64,000 bases of DNA from Calliopsis andreniformis (lineage: Eukaryota > Arthropoda > Insecta > Hymenoptera > Andrenidae): contig NC_135073.1 in the NCBI RefSeq assembly GCF_051401765.1, positions 4,154,001-4,218,000 of the forward strand. Reading direction: 5' to 3'. Of this stretch, positions 24,200 to 37,159 are shown one piece after another. The translations under genes and the position numbers were made by a program. The notes beneath the pieces are model-generated. The model was given only the letters and a program-made list of their open reading frames with translations. It searched no databases and was not told where the DNA came from. The stretch's first letter is position 1; each line of letters starts with the position of its first letter.

Positions 24200-27100
24200 T
24201 TTACATACATAGATAATATGCATACATACGTACCGTTCGCAGCAAATAGTGAGTAACTCCATTTTTGGAATTTCTTAAAATTTTAGTATCAAAGCACTTA
24301 ATTGGTGCTTAAGTTTTAACATTTAAAATCAATATAAATTTTTTTGTGAAATTAATCGATTTGGCAAGTGAGCGGTTCATATTATTTGTGCCAATTTTCT
24401 CGCAGAAGTTCGATGTATAATTAAACTGCTCAGAATACAAAGAAATCACCTAGATATATTAAAATTGATTTGCTTTCTAAGAGAAAGCCGTATGGGAAGA
24501 CCAATATTTTGTAAAACTATTTGTGGACAGCAACATGAACAAAGTTTAGTTAGCTCTATAATAATTAAATGCTATATATACTTCGTCGTGTGAACCTGCC
24601 AAGTGGTTCTATCTAAATTTGTATAATGAGTACCCTTCACGGTTCATTTTTTAAATATTTAAAAAGTTTTAAGGTTCAGAATATATGTATAATACGTTGT
24701 ATTAGGTGATTCTGGTCGTGTTGTGTAGGTTCATTAATATTAAGATTCATAGCTAGTACACACCATTTTACTTTTTGTCCTTATGTCACACTAAAACACT
24801 CAATATATTTTACATCTTCACTATTACTCTGAAACTATAGTTGCCGTAAAATAACCGACCTTCCTTGTCCGTTTGAAAACCGTAAAATAAGCTGATGTGA
24901 ATATCACTTCCGCATGCACACATAAAAGCTTTCCATTACAGCATTAAAAAAAGCATCCACCAAACAGAATAACTTCAACAAACATGGCCGGCTTTTTTTA
25001 GAGGGTCTTAAACCATATTCCTACTTCATAATCTCTATGCAAAAAGTTTGACAGAAGTTTTATTTCTTTGCACAAAGCTACATAAGTATTCGTATTATAA
25101 TCATCTTGTCAGGTCAAGTCATTTTCAATAAAGTACGTAAAGTGCACTTTTCATCAAGTGGGCTTTTCAAATATTTACATAGATACTGGTGACAAATATC
25201 GATTCTGGTCAGTATATGTTGGTAGCACGATTCAATGCTTTTACGTCCTAAATTGATAGCTGGCGAAGTCGATATTCATGGCTAACATGTACACAAACAA
25301 TCGTTGGTCACAGGAAAAATTTATGTATTTTCTTAAAAATTCACGTACGAACACGAAATAAAATAGACGTAATTAAATTCTACAGTTTTAGAAGAAGAAA
25401 ATATTGCTATCACCATTTTTATAAATAATAACTGCACAAAATACTTCAGTTATTTTTTAAATTAGAAACTTTCGTATTTCTAATAGAGAAATAATTGTGT
25501 GTAACTAATTAACTCTGGACATACCAAGGTCAGAAAATTTTATATTTCAACTTTGATATTACTAAGTATATTACTTACTTTAATTTTTAATTATATTACT
25601 TACTTTAATTAAATTGGACATGCATTATAATTTAAAATAGACTTGAATAATATTCAATTCGTTTTTTTTCTTAAATGCTTTTCTAACATATTTCATTGGA
25701 GTAATAATTATCACTTTAATTATTAATAAATTATTTGAGTGAATTTTTATTTAATTAAATTTTTACTTCTCTGTTGCACGTACACATTTGATTATTCAGA
25801 AGTTTTGGTTCTGTTATTCGTTATATACCATCTGACTGGAATTTTGTTCATCTATGATTTGATACTGAACAGACGTCTATTGTAATATACCGATCGATTT
25901 TGTATATTCCCATGTTTTCAGCAAAATGAAATTTTCATTAGAAAAAGCGCATGCTAATGACTCATTAAATTGAACTGTATTATAATATCAACGGCATTAA
26001 TATTACCTAATTAACATAAAGTTATTACATTATTAATATTGCATTGAAATGACTATACAATGTATTAATTGTAATTCATCTTATTTACGATGCGGAAAAT
26101 ACGATTTGAGTTCTTTTGTCTCCTGTCCATCACAGGTATGTTTCAATGTGTTCCAGTTCAGAGTGCAAGTTTTATATGGATTGCAGTTAATATACATAAT
26201 AATAATAAATTGATCGATAAATACTACTAGATATTCTTATCAAACATTATGAAACAGCTTACATTTTCATGCAGTTAAGTGATAGAAAATGGTCATAATA
26301 TATATCTATTATTATAGGGTAAAATGATATAAGTTCTATGTTTTAATTTTTTAGATTTTGCAGTTCATTGTTTTGTATTTTAAGGCTGTATTATTAATTT
26401 ACACATAAATCCTCTTATAGTTTTGTCTTTTAGAAATACAAATTCTAGCTTGTAGACTTTAATTAAGACATCGAATCAAATTGAAGAATGAATATTGCTT
26501 TGCCTTACAATCACATGTATAACCACTCGAATCAGACGCTGTAAAATAAATTCAGGTAATAATCATTAAAGTAGGACAGGAACAGTAAGACAATAAGATA
26601 AGATACAATAAGATCTCTTTTACTCAAGCACGGAATCGTTTCGTGATAGTTTTGTCGTCTACGAGAAAGACGATAAGATGAATACAGGACAACTGTTGGC
26701 TTTCTTTGTTTGATATAATAACTATAATAACTCCGTTATTAAGATAATATAAGTGCATTTAATGCAATACCGCAAAGCCTTCCCTAGACGTCAACAATTG
26801 TCTAAGTAGTTTTTGTCGAAATAGTTTCTTCCTTAACTGTTACATTAATATTTCGTTTAATTCTACTAATTCAACTCGTTGGGTACACTATATGTAGTTG
26901 TCAGTCACGAGTAAAACTTAGAAGATTGGAAAAGAATTTAGCCTTATTATTATTATTAATATTATTAAAAAATACGAGAAAATATTTTACTAAACGCAAA
27001 ATAATCATAATAAAATAAAAATTAATGTCAGTTATCTTACTATGAAATATCGAAATCTTGTCTAGTGTAAAATCTGATAATATAAAATGCAGTTCATTAT

Positions 27101-28424
27101 AGTCCGCACTTCTTTTAAACATTTACTACTTAAACATATCAAGAGATTAAACATAAGCATCTACTTCTAAGAAATGGTAACGAAAAATTGAAGTTTCTGA
27201 AATATGTCAAAAATATTTAATTATAAATCATTTCGTCTCATGTTTCGATATAAAGTTGCAAAATATATTTATTTATTCAATGTGCGTTCTATTTTCGATA
27301 GAATGTAGACCACGAAATGTGTTATTTTTGGGCAGACTGAATAGGCAACAAAAGGGATCGAATAATAGGCAATAGTAAAACAGATACGCCTCTACACTGT
27401 TAATGTGAGGCAAAATGTCATTGCGACGTGTTTGCAATAATTGCACTTGAGAACTATTGTTTCAGCCTCTTTTGGTTTTCATATAGTATTTGATTTACAT
27501 TTCCCCTAGCTTTGTTGGAAGTTAACATCTCATGCGATTGGTATATCCATCAAGTACACAACTAGCGAAGTGCTGACAAACGAGTTTGAAATTGTTGAAA
27601 ATGGTTCGTAGCGTATACACGGCGATTGTTCGAGCTCGTTCGTTTCGAAAATATTTTTCACGATATCGACATACAATGTCGATCGATTGTTCGTAACTTC
27701 ACGTAAACCGGACTATCCGTTTGTTGGTCATTGCGGAAATGGCCCACCTGCAGTTTAAAAAAAAAAAGAGGGAAGAAGGAGAGAAATCATTAAATCATTT
27801 TAACGTAGCGATCGAATTTCTTATACATTTTTAAAATATCAAAAATTTGTTCGTTTTCAAAAAGTTATATAAATACCGTTTTATTTATATTTTCTCTGTT
27901 ACCTTTCTGCAAAAAGCAAAAACACGACCTTTGATATAGATCATACATGATAAATGGAGTTTCGGTACCGATCCTTTGAGTTCGAACTTATCAGCGGAAA
28001 AGATTAGTTCTGGGACTAAGCGTTGGATCAGGTTAAATTGAAATAGTTCTCAAAAGTTAAGGTATATTAGTTCTTAGGCTATATTACATTCTGGACTAAA
28101 TGACATTTAACTATATTAAACTATACTTTGTAAGCTATAGTGACATTTCAAATTAGACAAGACTGAACTAGTTTAGTGCTGAACCCTAAGATATAATTGA
28201 TTGCTCATCGAAGTTAATATGCAACATGTTTGTACCAAATACCGATATGTTTTTATATATTATCGTCATTCATACATGTATGTATATGAAACATTGATAC
28301 ATGTATGTATACACATCGCTTATTTCCTACAACAATAACACAACTCCGAAGTTTACCATTATTAATGCGAAAAAGGGGATTTTTACACTGAATGACAATA
28401 AATCTTATTTACTTCTGTACTTAC
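24200..28424. other. AT-rich non-coding DNA with simple repeats
   Basis: This is the longest plain stretch. ATATTACTTACTTTAATT is tandemly duplicated at about 25568-25612. An ATT/ATTATT microsatellite lies at about 26945-26968. A short GC-richer patch is at 27600-27730. Paired ACATGTATGTATA motifs lie at 28275-28310. No gene or RNA was recognised. Confidence 0.55.
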
Positions 28425-28714
28425 GTGGTATTTTGTGTCGCTATAACATCAGTGTGCAACATTTTTGAAGAATAAGTTCTAGACACAAAATTAATGAAAG
28501 ATGTTCCTATGCATATGTGGCCCGAAATGTTTAGCTTTTTATTTAACACCACTGTGCTAGGGTACATTATACCCTTAAAAGAGATATCAACATACAAGCA
28601 AGTCGACAGTAGAAAATAGTGTTCCACTAAAAAAGTGAATGTTTCTGGACACATAGGTGCAAACACTTTCCCTATTGTTTTCATGTCCAGGACCAACGAA
28701 TTCTGGGCAGTATT
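28425..28714 (-). other. possible isolated coding exon, family not recognised
   Basis: On the minus strand a 96-codon frame runs from just after a TAG at 28715-28717, which could serve as a splice acceptor (TTGACTAG), to a strong donor match GTAAGT (minus strand, 28424-28419). The stop that ends the open frame is part of that donor. The peptide includes NTAQNSLVLDMKTIGKV near its start and SGHICIGTSFINFVSRTY near its end. It is Cys/Phe/Thr-rich and resembles no family I can name. Open frames of about 90 codons are common by chance in this window, so the splice-site fit is the only positive argument. No neighbouring exon was found. Confidence 0.2.
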
Positions 28715-30351
28715 CTAGTCAATACACAGTGACACATAACTGAAAAACTAAGCATTGTCGGTTACTACATGTATATGTATAGACTTTTTCCTCACTTTGA
28801 AATCTACACTTGATCAAATTATCATCTGAGCGATTTACCTCTGCATAGGTACATTTAGGTAATAATCGTGATTAGTACGTATTTAAATACTAATATGAGA
28901 AAAATATCTATATTTAATTTTCTTTCAACAGGATTTAAAAGGAGAAACTTTACTTAATATTTCTAATTACATTCACTGCTAAAAAAGCTACATCTTTTTG
29001 AAAAACATTACATCAGTTTTTATGAAAAATTCCAAGTCAATAAATCCAGCAGTCAAGATGTTAAACTAGATGGCACTAAGTTCGAGTTTAGATTAAACTA
29101 CATTGTTTCAAATAAGTCTGCTGATTCAACAACAAAAAAATATTTCTGCTCATCATCAATTTTCTTTAGTACTTGTACCAATGTTATAAATTATCATATA
29201 GAATCGAAAGATGATCGTAGCTACAGAAGAATTTGTATCGTTTCTCAATCGAATTGCACTATACATACATGCGATATCGTTTCCACGTCACAGTCTCTTT
29301 TCCATATCCAGACCAAACGTGGGTGTACACAGGGAGAACCGATAGAAGCTCGCGTGCCACGGGTTTCTCCGAAAGAAAACGTGGCTCGTTCTCCCTCGTG
29401 GATTCTACGGGGTCATACATTTGCCGGGGAATTTCATAGGTAGCACGTGTCTTTATGGTTTATACGTCTGGCAGTGCCGTGGATGAACCCCGAAGAAACA
29501 AAACTGACTCGGCAATACGTTACTGTGCCATAAGATTCTAAAATTTGGCGTCTCGATAAACTACTTTCAATTTTGAACTTCTTTTCACGTAGTAAGACCG
29601 TTCGCTTTAATTGGACATTTCTGAGGATGAAAAACTAACTTGCAGACTAGGATCCACAATGATCGCAATCCTTTAATAAAAGTATTGAATAACGTATTTG
29701 ATAGATCATTAATTTATCAACTTATCAATCGAGGTACTAAAACTAAGGTAATAGTCCCCTGTGTCAGTAATTTAGTATTATATCCAAAGACAATTTACCC
29801 TATAATCATTCGTATAACTATCACACTACTGCTCAGTCGCGCGGGATCGCAATGCTTGCAAAAAGCAATCCGAATCTCGTATGATATCGTTAGTGCACCG
29901 TAGATAAGATAGGATACTTCGTCGGAATAAATTGCTTGTCGTTTCTTATCGTAGCCAGACATAACTTGGCTAGTGTTCCCTCCACTGTGTTATTCCGGTT
30001 ACCAGCTCACAGTTCAACTGTCTAAAATCCCTAACTGCTATCCTATCAAATTGTCTAGTTACGAATAGGAGTCTGAAAAACTGTACATAAATCGCTGGGT
30101 TTGTAGTCAAAGTAAAATCGTTACTATGTGTGAACAAATTACGGAATTTATGGGAAGGAAATAGTGAAAGTTCAGTTCAAATATTTCATTCTGTACTTTG
30201 TATTGCACCAGGATTAAATACATTCTATAGGCTGACGAGATGTCCCAGGACCTAATTATTGGATGATTTGATAGGAAATCTTATTGGAAGATTTTGTAAC
30301 AACAAAACGAGGACTCATCCGATGAAGAAACTACCTACTCTGAACTCAAAA
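28715..30351. other. non-coding DNA with an island at about 29230-29560
   Basis: The island is GC-richer and carries short frames only. About 30000-30351 is probably the 3' untranslated remainder of the minus-strand retrotransposon fragment that follows, since that fragment's stop codon lies at 30352-30354. No polyA-type tail was identified to fix the end. Confidence 0.45.
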
Positions 30352-30669
30352 CTAGAGCTTTTTTAATCTTCTATTGTCCTGTTGTTGTAGAAGCGATTGC
30401 ATAGGAAGATTAACGTGAGCTTTTGATCTGCTGTGGTATTTATCGTTTTGCTTTTGCATATCGTTTTTCATAAACAGAATGCCAAAATCATCATGCAGAA
30501 TTTTAGTGAATACATACCATTGTGCATCAGACATTACATGAAGAATTTTAGATTGGGATCTCTGTAGAATAGCAATGCCAAATATGCTAATATATTCCCA
30601 TAATTCTATACCATAGGTCCATATTAGTTTTATTATTATTTTATTGATAAGGATTACAAGGTTTTTCAA
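30352..30669 (-). pseudogene. Jockey-type non-LTR retrotransposon, C-terminal end of reverse transcriptase ORF
   Basis: The minus-strand frame of about 105 codons matches the C-terminal region of Jockey-clade ORF2, which follows the reverse-transcriptase palm and thumb. Recognisable blocks are KLIWTYGIELW (consensus-like 'LKPIWTYGIQLWG'), ILQRSQSKILHVM, AQWYVFTKILHDDFGI and a tail SLLQQQDNRRLKKL ending at a stop. The catalytic FADD-type core and the endonuclease are absent, as expected of a 5'-truncated insertion made by target-primed reverse transcription. The remaining frame is intact, so the copy is not very old, but it is too short to be functional. It is not contiguous with the endonuclease fragment at 35.8-36.3 kb. 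Confidence 0.88.
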
Positions 30670-33600
30670 TCATAAAATCGGTATTATATTTTTCAAAATA
30701 CAGTAATATAACAATAGAACACGAACTGCAAGACTCAAATATGCTACATACAATACATATAAAAGTTTTAATGTGCAATTATTGAGGCAGTTATTTGTTG
30801 AATAATTGAACTTTACGAAGATACTTATTTATTGGATAACTAATGGCAGAAACTAACTGGTCATTAATCGTTAACTTGTGTTTGACGATTAAATTAGAGA
30901 GATTTAATTAAAACATCCACATCTTTATTTTAATGCAAACTAAATAGAGATTATATGCTAAAAATTTTATCAAAAAATGCACGAAAATTAAAAAAAAAAA
31001 CTTGTGTCTCGTCTGCCAGTAAGGGTACTGATACAGACTATGTACTCAAGATATAATTTGGCAATTGAATTATTTAATGTTTCTTCCCGAATTTTCTGCC
31101 AGCCTTTTTTAAAGTTTTAACACTCTAACATTTTACGATCGACTTCATTCGTCAATTTCTCGATCTGATTGAAGTCCCATGACTATGCTAACCCCTGTAG
31201 AATTTTTAATTGATAGCTAATCATCTATGCACTGATAAAATTTGTAACATACAACACGTCTCAGTTGTTCTAGGCATCAATAACAATCCTTCAGAGCAAC
31301 TTTCGTTAAAATAAAGATAAGTACATTTCAATTAAATTTAATCAAGTGTCTAAATACTTACGGATGCTAGCGCACACACGAAGTCGTTTTTTCGCTTTCA
31401 CATCTAGTATTGATTCTCTACAAATATCTTACATATTTTGTGATATGCTGTATGCTTGTTCACTGAATGGAAGTTCCACTTTCGATAAATGGCTTGGACC
31501 AGTAGTAGCAATGAGTTACCTATCTATGTTTAATATGATAGAATATGATTATAATAACAACATATTAGATAAAATTGTATTCAAACTTCATCGATCGTTA
31601 AACGATAGTTTCACGTTAAACCAGAATTTCCCTTTTATTCACCGCGATTATATCAAAATTTAGTTGTCACTACTGGCACGGTGAATTTCTACTCGACACG
31701 CAGACGAGAAATTTTCAGCGGTCTGTACGTCGCAGCAGTAAATTATCTATCTGGCAACGAATCAAGGAAGACTCTTGTAGTCATGCCACATTATTTTCTG
31801 CTCTGTCCAACTGGGTACAGTGACACGAGACGGTAGTCACGGAAGTCACTCTGACAATGGGCGGTAAAAGCACCGACATGGTTTGACGTATGCAAATAAT
31901 TTCCAATGTTGACACGTGCAGGACGATAGGGATATAATGACCTGGAAGGTACAGTCGGAATAAAATTAAGTGGCTCCTCGAAATTACTGCTTAATATGAA
32001 ACTTTCAAAGGTGGGGAAGTTTAAATGAAAAGAGGTGCGTAATGAAGCCATTGAATAATGATGTAACGCGAAAGTAATTATCCGATAATAAAGAATATGA
32101 AATTCCTAAGCCAGATGAGCTACTGTTGAGAAGTTTGAGAAAAGTATTTAACCATTAGCTAAGAACTAATTTTTAAATTTTCGAGAGCAGAATAATAGTA
32201 GCTGTTTTATGACGTTTGCTATGAAATGTAAATTCTGTTAAAGAGCTGCTTTTACTGTTTATTAGAATATTTAATAGAGCCTTTGTATTTGCATTATTAA
32301 TTTATTAATTGCTTAGTTGTAAATGATTTTTCTACTTCTTCCTTGAAATATATGACTAAATTATGCTCTATGTTTGAAAACATAAACAAATACAAAAATT
32401 ATATAGAACAAGTAAAGATAGAGAAAATAAAAATCCACAAAAATTGCATTATGTATTATGTACTTTTAAGATTATTATATTTAAAATATTACAGTAAAAA
32501 TTAATCATATGGCCAACTATCATAGGTACAATATACTATACTGTTATGTAGATCATTTTCAAATCTGTTAAATATATTAAAATGGTAAGACGGTAGAATA
32601 AGTTAAAGTATTAGAAATCTATTCCCATGAGGATTAACTAAATTTGAATGTGAGTAAAGTAACAGTACCTATATAAAAAAAATGTGAAAATTACTCAAAT
32701 ATTACAAAATATTTAGTTTAATTTAATTTCAATCTCAAAGTATAAGAATTAAAAATTGTACAGCAGTTTTGTAATGTAAGACACAATTTATAGTAGCATA
32801 TATGTATATGTATATGTGCTATACCTACCTTTGTCTACAAAACAAATTAAAACGTGTTCAAATATTAACTGTCACATTTTGCATTCGCTACACGTATATC
32901 TATACAATACTTACTTACTTTATAATCAAATTATAACATCCTATATCGCTCCTTCTCTACTTTTGTAGATTCCTAAATTGAAAGTCAGCAAATTTGTTCA
33001 TTTACCCTGAATTTGTAGCATCATTCACTTATGCAGAGTTGCTGAGGAAGGGAAATGTATCGAATAGATCGAGGCGAAGTATGAAAAAGTTCTGTACGCT
33101 GTTGAGAATCTCCCAATGTGGTTCTCGAACGTCGTATGATGTTTACCAGGTTGCAGCGATAGCCTTGCACATGCGTACGTATAATGGGAACGATACGTTT
33201 CCTCGACACGTAACAGGAGTGCCGTGCTCCGTTACATTATTTATCACTTCGCGGTCATTTGTACCAGCTCCGAATATTCCCTCTCGACCGCGAATTCTCC
33301 GTTGGAGCTGATTTAAACTTCAATTCGACCATCGATGCCGCGTAAAACCATGTAAGCCTCGGATCCGTCTGAATTTAATAGCTGGATTCGTTTGATGTGA
33401 TTTTCTATGAATTGATTTCTCCGCAAACGGAAATCGTCCATGCAACACTCTGCATGTATGTACATCTATACACAGTTCCAAATTTAGTTGACAGTTTGAT
33501 ATTTCAGAACACAAATACGCGGCGTTTTAGGATATTTCTGTTCGACTTTATTAATATTATAGTAATAATAATGATAATAAGTGAAAATAGGATGAAATAT

Positions 33601-33818
33601 CATGAATAATATAACTAAAATATGGAGCAGAAAAAGAACCAAGAGAAGACTCGTTTTTATACTTATAATAGAATTTTATATAAAACATGCAAACATTTTT
33701 TGTATGTCTACCATTTTAGTTATTAGGTAGATTCTGTCACACTTATATGATAACTGTAAATTTCATTTTTTTTCGTAGTGATCATTTTGCTAATTCGACA
33801 ATTATGAAACTAGCTTAG

Positions 33819-33821
<3 letters not shown>
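30670..33821. other. non-coding DNA with islands at 31660-32060 and 33000-33400
   Basis: AT-rich sequence predominates, including a TATATG-type simple tract at 32800-32820. The two GC-richer patches hold overlapping 60-105-codon frames on both strands with no family resemblance. A 105-codon frame at 31346-31663 is also unrecognised and is not called. Confidence 0.5.

Positions 33822-33886
<65 letters not shown>
33822..33886. repeat. (TC)n microsatellite
   Basis: An uninterrupted TC dinucleotide run of about 65 bp (roughly 32 repeats). Perfect runs this long usually vary in length between individuals. Confidence 0.97.
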
Positions 33887-33889
<3 letters not shown>

Positions 33890-35819
33890 TTCAGAGCTTT
33901 TTCCCTTAATAACCATCATCTCGCATCATCATTCAAATTTCTAACGTTATTATGAATGTAATTCAAATTTGACTTTCATATTGAAATTTTGTATTATTTT
34001 ATTATATTCTACTAATTTTATCATTGTAATCCTCTCCTTACAAATACGCTATACAAATACTATGAAATGTAGCATACACACGAATGAGACAGAAACAAAG
34101 ATAGGTAGAACGTTACATTCGTATCGTCAGCATCGGCACTCCATTTCGAAAATCTATCGCGAGCCTGTCCCTCTCTATCACTGATCCTCCTCCTTTCCCA
34201 TATTTCCGACAGGGTGTTATCGATTTTAGCTGGTATACAAATCTACCTTCAGGTAACATTAGTCACTGACGCTTCCACTGACACGTTGTAGCGGGCCTTA
34301 GAGGTATCGTAGCTACCAGACATCGCCAGAAGACAGTCTGTGGAAGGTACATGGACCACGGGCCTGTGTGTGAATCCTTCAAAAGCCAGTGGCTGCACGC
34401 GTGTGCGAGTTTTTACTAGCCCTCTTTTTCCCTTGCCGGAAGTCACCGTGAGCCTGGCTCCTTCTAAACACCGTCTTCCGGTGTACATGCACGCCTGTGT
34501 ATAGGCTATCTCTCTTCCACTTGAATGACAGTTACAAACGACGCGTTATCTACAAGAATTGTACGTCGAGAGGGCGAAAATGGCGAGCACCTGCTAGCTC
34601 TATGTATATTCCCTGGTCCTTTCCTTCTTTCGCTACCCTTCGACCTCCTGACTACGCGTCTTCGACTACTCTATAAACCTCGTGTCAATGGGAACGCAAT
34701 CACTTGCAACCCTTTTTCAAACAGCCGTCCCTTTTAGTATGGAACCTAGGGAACGAAACGAGTCTTGTATACAAATAGAAGAACCATCTCTGTGTCGAGA
34801 TTAAGTTGGAACGCCATGGCAGCCAAGTTGAGTTTTCTTAGATTCCCTGGGAATCGTCTTCCTTTGGGGCGTTGCGTCGTGTCGTGCTGTTTAGCAGTGC
34901 TTCAAGAAGCTAGACGAAAAAGAACCTTCGGACACTTTATGTGAACCTTGCTTTTGGGTACGGTGATATGGAATAAATCAAGAACAGTTGTTACAAAAAA
35001 GATTATTTTAGATATTGTAAATTGTGATTATAGAAACTTCTATTGCTTGTTTCAATTTTCTAACAAATGCTTGAAGGATTATGATTTCTGCCTCTCTAGC
35101 GTGAGAAACTTTATTCTTTGAAAACAATTCTAACTGACGGAAAATGTGGTTGCGTGTTGGAAATGGGTCTTCGAGGAATGGTGAAATGTATGCAAATTTT
35201 GTATTTTAGTCCTGTTAGCTTTGGAATGCTACAAACACAGATTATTTGTATCGTACAACTTAATATTATATAAGAGTACAATATATAGTTTGGAAAGATA
35301 ATATAGAATACGTCTTTGTACACAGGGTCACGTGGACATCGCATCGTGTGGCTGGTATCGATTTTAGAACATTGTAGGTAAAGAATCGAAAAATATTTGA
35401 TTCATGTGCGGTCGTTTGCGTAAATCCAATAGTTTACGAAACATTTAACAGCAAAAGTCGTGCTTCGTACGTTGATGCAATAAACGTTTGTCTTCGGACT
35501 TCTTTCCGAGGAAGAGACACGTAGAAATTGAAACTTCGAGGAATCTAGGTTTAAATTCCGTCATGGTACGTTATCTTTTTTTTCGTGATCCCTACTTGTT
35601 CAGAAAATAGTGCATAATATGTTACGGTTTTGAAACAAGCTATTCTTTGATGTACAAACATAACGATATTTAGACACTTGTGTTACAAAGTAACTGTTAC
35701 AGTTACTGACTATTACATCAGGAGAATTTAATACAATAATACAATTGTAAAGGGAGAAATAATTTTATAATACCAAAGTATTATGTTTAAATATTTTAAA
35801 ATATTTTTTTATTCGTTCG
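33887..35819. other. non-coding DNA with an island at about 34060-34940
   Basis: The island is GC-richer, with CpG-containing unique sequence such as CACGCGTGTGCGAG near 34396. Frames on both strands are 70-80 codons and unrecognised. A promoter or exon cannot be supported. 34940-35819 returns to AT-rich DNA. Confidence 0.45.
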
Positions 35820-36345
35820 CAGATTTAAGAATGATGTTTTCGAGTTTATTTAGACGTTGCAGGGCATTTGAGTAGTCAATGTTTGCAGAACTGATTATGT
35901 CTGTGATTTTAAGTTCAACGGATTTTTTGAAGGTCTACTAGTTAGCTTTCTTGAACTTCTGTCTTGGTTTATAGATAATTTCTTCAAAATGATCGCTGTT
36001 ATATAGTTCCGAAGCTATAGATCATTCAAAATAGTTGGTGAATATTGACCTGCAGAACAATAGATCAATGGAACTAAATGATGCATTGAAGACATTAAAA
36101 TGGGTAGGAGTGAAAGAATTTAATAGTGTTAGATTAGAATTACGGAAGAAACGTTCTAATAATTTATCTCTCGGATCTGTGTTTTTGCATCCCCATAACT
36201 GGTTATGACTATTAGTCTTCCACAACTAAGTAAGGTGTTGGGAGGTTGTTGCTGAGGATTATTAGTTCTTCGTTTTGAAAATTGTAGCTGTTTGGAATAT
36301 AAACGTTACATATAGTGATTTTTTTAACTTAGCAATACACTTACT
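35820..36345 (-). pseudogene. Jockey-type retrotransposon endonuclease (EEP) fragment
   Basis: On the minus strand this is the C-terminal half of the apurinic-like endonuclease domain that nicks target DNA for Jockey-clade elements. In order: AKLKKS, then ICNVYIPNSYNFQNEEL (plus-strand 36290-36313 encodes ICNVYIPN) and NNLPTPYLVVED. After a frame change follow HNQLWGCKNTDPRDKLLE, LTLLNSFTPTHFNV and FSSIDLLFCRS, then SELYNSDHFEEIIY past a stop. The NxLWG, PTHFN and SxIDL motifs and the SDH histidine block are diagnostic. Multiple stops and frameshifts show old decay. The right edge lies within a few bases of the Tc1-type transposase fragment, so one element cut into or recombined with the other. 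Confidence 0.88.
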
Positions 36346-36349
36346 ATAA

Positions 36350-37090
36350 CGGCTTCAAGATTGGTTTGTATGGATAATTTGGGGAACTGTATATTTCTGT
36401 AATTTTTTACGGGATAGAGGATATCATGGCAAAGTAGCTCATAATAAATACTTCGTAAATGAAATTAATAGAAAGAAACGATTGCAATTCGCAAAAGAGT
36501 ATGTTAATGTTCCTGTGGAGTACTGGAACTGTATTATATTTACTGATGAGAGTAAATATGTGGCAGAAGAATTTAATACAAAAATAAATATAAAAATACT
36601 GAGCATGAAAAAAGAAATTTAAAGCCGACCGTAGAGCATGGAGGAGGATCGATCACAGTTTAGGGCTGTATGAGTACGAGCAGAGTTGGATCCTTCCATT
36701 TTATTGATGGTATCATGGATCACAAAATGTACATCGATATTCTAAAAGAGCATCTTCAGGCTAGTGCAAATAAAATAGAGTTACAATTATATATTTTTGC
36801 AAGATAATGATCCGAAGCATAATGCTTACAATACGCGCCACTGGATCCTATATAATGTGCCGCAGCAATTAAAAATCCCTCCACAATCTCCAGACGTAAA
36901 TGTTATAGAGTACTTATAGAGTTATCTTGAAGGAAAAATTCGAGACTATCACATTTCTTCGAAACAAGATTTAAAAAATGCTGTTTCAGAGGAATAGTAC
37001 AAAATGTCCAGTACTAAAAATTTAGTAAATTCGATGCCGTAAAGGCTTAAAGCGACTATACAATCTAAAGGAAATCCTACTCGATACTAA
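36350..37090 (+). pseudogene. decayed Tc1-type DD34E transposase
   Basis: The plus strand encodes the catalytic domain and C-terminus of a Tc1-type transposase, spread over three frames. First frame: LRDRGYHGKVAHNKYFV, RKKRLQFAKEYVNVPVEYW and IIFTDESKY, with the first catalytic Asp at 36545-36547; it stops at 36620. Second frame: LKPTVEHGGGSI, a TAG at 36661, FHFIDGIMDHKMYIDILKEH, stopping at 36805. Third frame: FLQDNDPKH (second Asp at 36803-36805), PPQSPDVNVIEYL (Glu at 36908-36910) and a C-terminus SKGNPTRY before the final TAA at 37088. The Asp-to-Glu gap is exactly 34 residues. Third-frame stops lie at 36917, 36995 and 37040. The N-terminal paired-like DNA-binding region is missing, replaced on the left by the Jockey fragment. 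Confidence 0.93.
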
Positions 37091-37159
37091 AATTGATTAA
37101 TATCAATTTTTTAATGATTAATATCAATTAATATCAATTGATATTAATCAATTTTAGTA
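37085..37159. repeat. perfect 24-bp inverted repeat overlapping the transposase stop codon
   Basis: 37085-37108 and 37136-37159 are exact reverse complements (TACTAAAATTGATTAATATC and on), separated by 27 nt that repeat the same TTAATATCAATT words. The left arm includes the last transposase codon and the stop. Perfect arms beside a heavily mutated frame suggest recent local copying or conversion, or simple-sequence expansion. Confidence 0.9.

Noticed and set aside
30352..36345. The two Jockey fragments as parts of one element
   Set aside because: Order and strand would fit, but about 5.4 kb separates them, more than the missing part of ORF2 needs, and no reverse-transcriptase core was found between them.
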